From Rickettsiales bacterium (GTDB lineage: Bacteria; Pseudomonadota; Alphaproteobacteria; Rickettsiales; Rickettsiaceae), in the NCBI GenBank assembly GCA_947453775.1, contig CANGHM010000035.1, positions 1 to 6,065 on the forward strand: a stretch of DNA of 6,065 bases, written 5' to 3'. The position numbers and the translations under genes were made by a program. The notes beneath the pieces are model-generated. The model did not search any database. It saw nothing but the letters and a program-made list of their open reading frames with translations, and was not told where the DNA came from. Position 1 is the first letter of the stretch. Each line of letters opens with the position of its first letter. Shown piece by piece: positions 1-4,382 of this stretch.

Positions 1-1
1 T

Positions 2-1915
2 AGCCATTTAATTAGCGCAATTGAAGAGGCAACTAAAGTAAAATCTACAGAAGAAAATAAATTTTCGCACCGTATTATTGCTGATCATTTAAGATCCTGC
101 TGTTTTTTAATTGCTGATGGAATTTTACCTTCTAACGAAGGAAGAGGATATGTGCTAAGACGCATTATGCGCAGAAGTATGAGGCACATACATCAATTAG
201 GTGCCAAAGAGCCTCTTATGCACACCTTAGTTGCGCAGCTTAATAAACTTATGGCAGATACCTACCCCGAACTTTTGCGCGCAAATACTCTAATTACCCA
301 GACACTGTATAGTGAAGAGGTAAAATTTAGGCAGACTCTGTCCAAAGGATTAAAATTACTCGAAGAAGATATTGCCCAAATGCCAGATAGTAAAATTTTT
401 TCCGGACATACTGCATTTAAACTTTATGACACTTATGGATTTCCGCTTGATTTAACCCAAGATATATTAAAAAGCAAAAATATTCAAGTCGATACCGCCG
501 CATTTGATACTAGCATGCAAGAGCAAAAACAACGAGCCCGTCAATCTTGGAGTGGTTCGGGCGAGCTTAAGCAGCAAGAAATTTGGTTTGAAATCGAAAA
601 CAGCCTGGGAGCTACAGAGTTTTTAGGTTATAGCTTTAATGCTTTAGAAGCTAATGTGGTAGCCTTAATTAGCGATAATAAGCAAATTCAGAGCATCCAT
701 GCCAAGCAAGATAACAATCAACAATATGAAAATCAAAAGGATCAAGAATTCTGGCTTATTGCCAATCAAACACCTTTTTATGCAGAGTCTGGTGGGCAAA
801 AAGGCGATATCGGTGAAATAATTGGAAAGAATTTTAGTGCAAAGGTGATCGATACCAAAAAATTCTTAAATTTACATGCTCATCTTTGTATTTTAGAAAG
901 TGGCTGCGTTAGCGTTGGTAGTGCAGCCAATTTTGTGATCGAAGAAAATTATCGCAACAACTTAAGGCGCAACCACACCGCAACCCATCTGTTACACAGC
1001 GCATTAAAACAAGTTTTAGGCCCTCAGGTAATTCAAAAAGGCTCATTAGTTAGCTGCGATAAACTAAGATTCGACATCAACCATCATCAACCAATTAACC
1101 TTACCCAAATCGAGCAAATCGAGCAAATCGTAAACGAGGCTATAATCGCTAATTTAGAAGTAACAACAACCTTGATGACTAAAGATGATGCTATATCTAG
1201 CGGAGCGTTAGCCTTATTTGGTGAAAAATACGATGATCAAGTCAGGGTTGTATCAGCTGGGTCTGAAAGCATGAAATTTTCAGTTGAGCTTTGTGGAGGC
1301 ACTCACGTTTCTCGCACAGGAGATATCGGACTATTTAAGATAATATATGAAAGCTCAATAGCATCAGGCATCAGGCGCATTGAAGCTTTAACTGGCAGCT
1401 TTGCACTTAAAGTGATGCAAGAAAATTGGCAAATTGTCAATCAAGCATCGTTATTGCTACAAACTAATGTAGATAATATGCTCAAAAAGATTGAAGATAC
1501 TACCAACCTTCTTCTTGAGGCTCAAAAACAAATCTCAAACTTGCAAATTAAGCTACTTACCGAGGAATTTACTCAGCAAGCTGAAATTTCGCAAATCAAG
1601 AACATTACCCTAATGCAAGTGGTGTTTGAAAATAAAGACAATAAAGGCTTAAAGAGTGCGTTAGAAAATATTGTGCAAAAATCGACAAATCACATTGCTA
1701 TTGTACTAAACAATACAGCTACAAACTCAAGCCTAATGGTTGCTGTTAGCTGCGATCTGCAGAAAAATCTTGCCGCAAATATTTTGCTAAAAAGCATGCT
1801 GCAGACTATGGAGGGCAATGGAGGAGGAAGTAAAAACTTTGCTCAAGGCAGCTGCAAGAGCAATGCCTTATGCGATATAAAAAAGATAATTTTGGAGACT
1901 ATAACAAAGGATTAA
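2..1915 (+). CDS. alaS: Alanyl-tRNA synthetase, 3' part (N-terminus outside window)
   Basis: This enzyme charges tRNA-Ala with alanine in the cytoplasm and removes mischarged Ser or Gly. The reading frame is open from the left edge with no stop, and the 50 codons before the first ATG (at 152) are clearly AlaS-like, so that ATG is internal. About 637 residues are visible. Full AlaS proteins are about 870-880, so roughly the first 240, holding most of the class II catalytic core, are missing. In order, numbered from the first visible codon: the conserved GRGYVLRRI-RR helix (about 45-56); FYAESGGQ at 259, opening the editing region; the editing-site zinc motifs HTATH (325-329) and CGGTH (431-435), both intact; a coiled linker; and the C-Ala tail with GNGGGSKNFAQG (about 606-617). 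An N/Q-rich stretch at about 220-245 looks like a tolerated linker. The gene ends in TAA, 28 bp from the convergent SH3 gene. Identification is secure. Confidence 0.97.
   Translation, partial: SHLISAIEEATKVKSTEENKFSHRIIADHLRSCCFLIADGILPSNEGRGYVLRRIMRRSMRHIHQLGAKEPLMHTLVAQLNKLMADTYPELLRANTLITQTLYSEEVKFRQTLSKGLKLLEEDIAQMPDSKIFSGHTAFKLYDTYGFPLDLTQDILKSKNIQVDTAAFDTSMQEQKQRARQSWSGSGELKQQEIWFEIENSLGATEFLGYSFNALEANVVALISDNKQIQSIHAKQDNNQQYENQKDQEFWLIANQTPFYAESGGQKGDIGEIIGKNFSAKVIDTKKFLNLHAHLCILESGCVSVGSAANFVIEENYRNNLRRNHTATHLLHSALKQVLGPQVIQKGSLVSCDKLRFDINHHQPINLTQIEQIEQIVNEAIIANLEVTTTLMTKDDAISSGALALFGEKYDDQVRVVSAGSESMKFSVELCGGTHVSRTGDIGLFKIIYESSIASGIRRIEALTGSFALKVMQENWQIVNQASLLLQTNVDNMLKKIEDTTNLLLEAQKQISNLQIKLLTEEFTQQAEISQIKNITLMQVVFENKDNKGLKSALENIVQKSTNHIAIVLNNTATNSSLMVAVSCDLQKNLAANILLKSMLQTMEGNGGGSKNFAQGSCKSNALCDIKKIILETITKD
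1106..1130 (+). repeat. Short 9-bp tandem repeat inside alaS
   Basis: The unit CAAATCGAG is present about 2.8 times in frame and encodes Gln-Ile-Glu three times, the last one altered to Gln-Ile-Val. It lies in a helical part of the editing region and is small enough to be ordinary replication slippage. No separate function is suggested. Confidence 0.6.
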
Positions 1916-1943
1916 TGTTATTTGCCATGCTTTTTGAATCCAA

Positions 1944-2585
1944 TTAAAATAAACTTTTGAAATATAACATAAGTTTATTTTCTTTAGTAAATTCATTGTC
2001 ATTGATACCCCATAAAGATTTACGCTCTATCCATCCTTTGTGCGAGCTGCACTTTACTTTGCAAAATTTTGTACTACAGTAATTTAGAAAATCGCATCGA
2101 ACCTCAGATGCAACGTGAGCGATACAATTAGCATCAGAAAAAGGACTAGATAGTAAAAAAATAGGTTTGCTACTTTTTACAATAACTGAACGCTTGCGAG
2201 AAAGTAGACTCACGTGAATCCAGCTTACGTCGCCATCTATATCAATTATCTGGCGCCAATGGTTTGATTCCTGCAATATTTTAATTGGCTCTGATTTTTT
2301 GATGTAAAGTAAAGATACTGGATATTGCAGGCCAGGTCCAACTCTAGCATTGGCCTGATTGGACCTAATAGTAGCAAATTTATAAACTTTAGTAGCATCA
2401 GATTTTGGTAAAAGAGCTTTAGCCGGAGTTGGCTTTAATTTGGTTTTATATTGCTTACTATTATCCTGAGGCGCAATAGGCTTATTTTTGCCAGCAGAAA
2501 AGCATAAATGCGTATTAAAATACGATAAAAGCACAATATACAGCAAAAGCTTAAGATTCTTCGATAATGCCACTTTCTTCACCAT
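1944..2585 (-). CDS. Exported bacterial-SH3 domain protein (SH3_4/DUF1058-like)
   Basis: This is a 213-residue protein predicted to act in the periplasm. The basic N-terminus, then a hydrophobic core at residues 11-22 and a small-residue site near 28-31 (CFSA), look like a Sec signal peptide. The Cys at 28 is not in a good lipobox. A Lys/Pro-rich linker (31-66) follows. The first SH3-like domain (about 68-130) has the typical NARVGPGLQYPV segment (79-90) and SWI (121-123). The second (about 131-195) ends in CSTKFCKV, KGW and LWGI, the pattern of the alphaproteobacterial SH3_4 (DUF1058) family. Such domains often bind peptidoglycan or peptides, but the role of this family is not established. 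The ATG at 2585 lies inside the end of kefB (35-bp overlap, +1 frame). There is no clear Shine-Dalgarno site, so translation is probably coupled to kefB. GTG at codon 2 or 5 is an alternative start. Confidence 0.85.
   Translation of the reverse strand: MVKKVALSKNLKLLLYIVLLSYFNTHLCFSAGKNKPIAPQDNSKQYKTKLKPTPAKALLPKSDATKVYKFATIRSNQANARVGPGLQYPVSLLYIKKSEPIKILQESNHWRQIIDIDGDVSWIHVSLLSRKRSVIVKSSKPIFLLSSPFSDANCIAHVASEVRCDFLNYCSTKFCKVKCSSHKGWIERKSLWGINDNEFTKENKLMLYFKSLF
1946..1981. terminator. Candidate bidirectional terminator between convergent genes
   Basis: A perfect 11-bp inverted repeat is formed by AAAATAAACTT (1946-1956) and AAGTTTATTTT (1971-1981), around a 14-nt loop. It lies about 30 bp after the alaS stop and covers the last codons and stop of the leftward SH3 gene. 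In both directions the second arm is T-rich, as expected for a shared terminator. The stem has only two G-C pairs and no clear U-tract follows it, so it would be weak. It could also be chance in AT-rich DNA. Confidence 0.4.
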
Positions 2586-4281
2586 CTTTAGCTACTGTGT
2601 AATTTCCAGATCTGAAAAGTCCTTTTAATCTAGTGATTTCATAATCGCTCACCCCCAAATGCTTCAATGCTATTCCACCTAGCTGTAAGCCATTTTCATA
2701 ATTTTCAGGCACAATAAAGCTAGCACCAGCTTGGTATAAACTTGATGCATTTTGTAAATTTAGCGCTCTGACGATAATTGTTACATCAGGAAAATTATTG
2801 GCGATAATTTTTGTTGCTTTATTGATCGTAATATCGTTGCTTAATGTTAAAATAACAACTGAAGCCCTTTGAGCACCTAAAGAAGTCAAGGTATTTAACT
2901 GGCTAATATCGCCACAAAAAGCTGAAAAACCCAGATCAGTTGCTCTTTTTACAGCTATTTCATCCACGTCGATCACAATATAGTTCACGTTTTCATATTC
3001 TAGCAAGCGAGCAATCATTAAGCCGGCCTCGTTAAATCCACCTATAATTACATGATTAGCTAAATCTCTAGTATTATTGGCTAAAGAGTCTAGTGGTTTG
3101 ATAATTTTAGCATCCAATTTTTCAGCTATCTTACTACCCACAATAGCAAGCAGCGGAGTAAGTGCCATGGTACAAGTTACCACTAAGAGCAAAATTCTTC
3201 CTGTAGCATTAGGAATAATGCCGTTAGCCATAGCTAAGTTAAATAAAATAAAGGCAAACTCCCCCCCTTGCGAAAGTAGTAACCCTGAAGAGATTGCCAC
3301 CCCCATGCTAAAGGAGAACAATCGACACAAGCAAGCAATAATTAGAGCTTTAATAAAAATAATGGCAAAAGAGACCGCTAAAATTACCCCTAGCTGACGA
3401 TACATTTCTTGAATATTAATATTCATTCCTACCGACATAAAAAATAACCCCAGCAATAAACCCTTAAATGGATTAATACTTTCTTCGGCTGCCACTCTAA
3501 ATTCAGTTTCTGCAACTAAAATTCCCGCCATAAAAGCCCCAAGCGCAAGAGAAAGACCAAGATGCTCGGTTCCCCACGCAGCACTTAAGCAAATTAGCAA
3601 TGTAGCGGCAATAAAAATTTCGTTGTTAGCCTGTACGCTACCTGAAGAGATAAAATTAAAAATTGGCCGCAAAAATAACCTACCACAAGTAAAAATCACC
3701 ATTAGCACAGCAATAGCTTTCACAAAAGACATACTTACAGCATAAACTATCGAGCTGGTTTGGGTCTCGCCTGAAAGAATAGGAATAATAACCAGCAAAG
3801 GTACAACAATAAAATCTTGCTGAAGTAAAATCGCCAAAGAAACCCTGCCAAGTTGAGTGTTTTGCTTACCTCTTTCCTCAATTACTTGCAATACTATTGC
3901 TGTGGATGAAAGCGCCAAACCACAGCCAATAATAAATGATGCATTAACATTGTGAGTAAAATAAAACGTGCCTCCACCAATTAACAAAGCAGAGCATATC
4001 ACCTGTAAAGAGCCTAGCCCAAAAACATATTTTCGCATGCTCTTTAAGCGCTCAAAAGATAGCTCAAGACCAATTGCAAAAAGCAAAAACACCACTCCAA
4101 ATTCTGCTAAAAAATGTACCTGAGTAGAAGTAACAATATTTAAACCATGGTCGCCAATTATCCCCCCTGCAACCAAATATCCAAGCACTGGACTAAGTCT
4201 GAGGGTTTTAAACAGCATAACAACGCATATAGCCGTTGTAATTAATATTAAAATGCTAGGTAAAATGCCTAAATTATTCAT
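2551..4281 (-). CDS. kefB: KefB/KefC-like monovalent cation:proton antiporter (CPA2) with RCK domain
   Basis: This 576-residue inner-membrane transporter is expected to move K+ or Na+ against H+, for pH and ion balance. Residues 1-385 are a Na_H_Exchanger-type membrane domain with many hydrophobic segments. Family signatures are SPVLGYLVAGGIIG (30-43), FGVVFLLFAIGLELSFERL (61-79), ALSSTAIVLQ (123-132), the transport-core QD pair (Q155-D156), LALGAFMAGILVAETEFR (245-262), PFKGLLLGLFFMSVGM (271-286) and LSQGGEFAFIL (336-346). A cytosolic Rossmann RCK_N/TrkA-N domain spans about 408-525, with the acidic VIDVD end of beta-2 at 436-440. Its glycine loop reads GFNEAG (415-420), so the middle Gly of GxGxxG is Asn. 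KefB and KefC of E. coli are about 600-620 residues, so the length is slightly short but complete. The ATG at 4281 is supported by the promoter just upstream; its Shine-Dalgarno site is poor. True glutathione gating cannot be judged, so the symbol is by family only. Confidence 0.9.
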   Translation of the reverse strand: MNNLGILPSILILITTAICVVMLFKTLRLSPVLGYLVAGGIIGDHGLNIVTSTQVHFLAEFGVVFLLFAIGLELSFERLKSMRKYVFGLGSLQVICSALLIGGGTFYFTHNVNASFIIGCGLALSSTAIVLQVIEERGKQNTQLGRVSLAILLQQDFIVVPLLVIIPILSGETQTSSIVYAVSMSFVKAIAVLMVIFTCGRLFLRPIFNFISSGSVQANNEIFIAATLLICLSAAWGTEHLGLSLALGAFMAGILVAETEFRVAAEESINPFKGLLLGLFFMSVGMNINIQEMYRQLGVILAVSFAIIFIKALIIACLCRLFSFSMGVAISSGLLLSQGGEFAFILFNLAMANGIIPNATGRILLLVVTCTMALTPLLAIVGSKIAEKLDAKIIKPLDSLANNTRDLANHVIIGGFNEAGLMIARLLEYENVNYIVIDVDEIAVKRATDLGFSAFCGDISQLNTLTSLGAQRASVVILTLSNDITINKATKIIANNFPDVTIIVRALNLQNASSLYQAGASFIVPENYENGLQLGGIALKHLGVSDYEITRLKGLFRSGNYTVAKDGEESGIIEES

Positions 4282-4301
4282 CCAATCTTATTTCAAACCT
4301 T

Positions 4302-4313
4302 TAATACGTATTA
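4302..4313. promoter_or_regulatory. 12-bp perfect palindrome over the kefB -10 box and start site
   Basis: TAATACGTATTA is a perfect palindrome that covers part of the TATAAT box and the expected start point. A dimeric repressor bound here would block transcription, so it is a candidate operator. A 12-bp palindrome is expected a few times by chance in 6 kb of AT-rich DNA, so only its position makes it notable. Confidence 0.25.
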
Positions 4314-4339
4314 TACCATTTAACTATGTTAAAATACAA
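4310..4339 (-). promoter_or_regulatory. Sigma-70-type promoter for kefB with extended -10
   Basis: Reading leftward, TTGTAT (4339-4334) is followed by an 18-bp spacer and a perfect TATAAT (4315-4310). TGG stands directly before the -10, giving an extended TGnTATAAT element that makes up for the poor -35. Transcription would begin near 4302-4304, leaving a leader of about 20 nt before the kefB ATG. It should drive kefB and the overlapping SH3 gene. Confidence 0.6.
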
Positions 4340-4349
4340 GATTTTAGCA
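4327..4349 (-). terminator. Weak hairpin after the ankyrin gene
   Basis: TAAAAT (4330-4335) and ATTTTA (4341-4346) pair around a 5-nt loop. Two further outer pairs (4327/4349 and 4328/4348) lie beyond one mismatch in the leftward transcript. It sits about 35 bp past the ankyrin stop and could end that transcript, although the stem is almost all A-U and no long U-tract follows. It overlaps the -35 region of the kefB promoter. Confidence 0.25.
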
Positions 4350-4382
4350 CACGTAAAGCAAACTTAATTTTTTCATCAATAT

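Noticed and set aside
3077..3397. Plus-strand ORF of 106 codons inside kefB
   Set aside because: It lies wholly opposite the antiporter frame, which carries all the family motifs here. Its translation has no recognisable domain.
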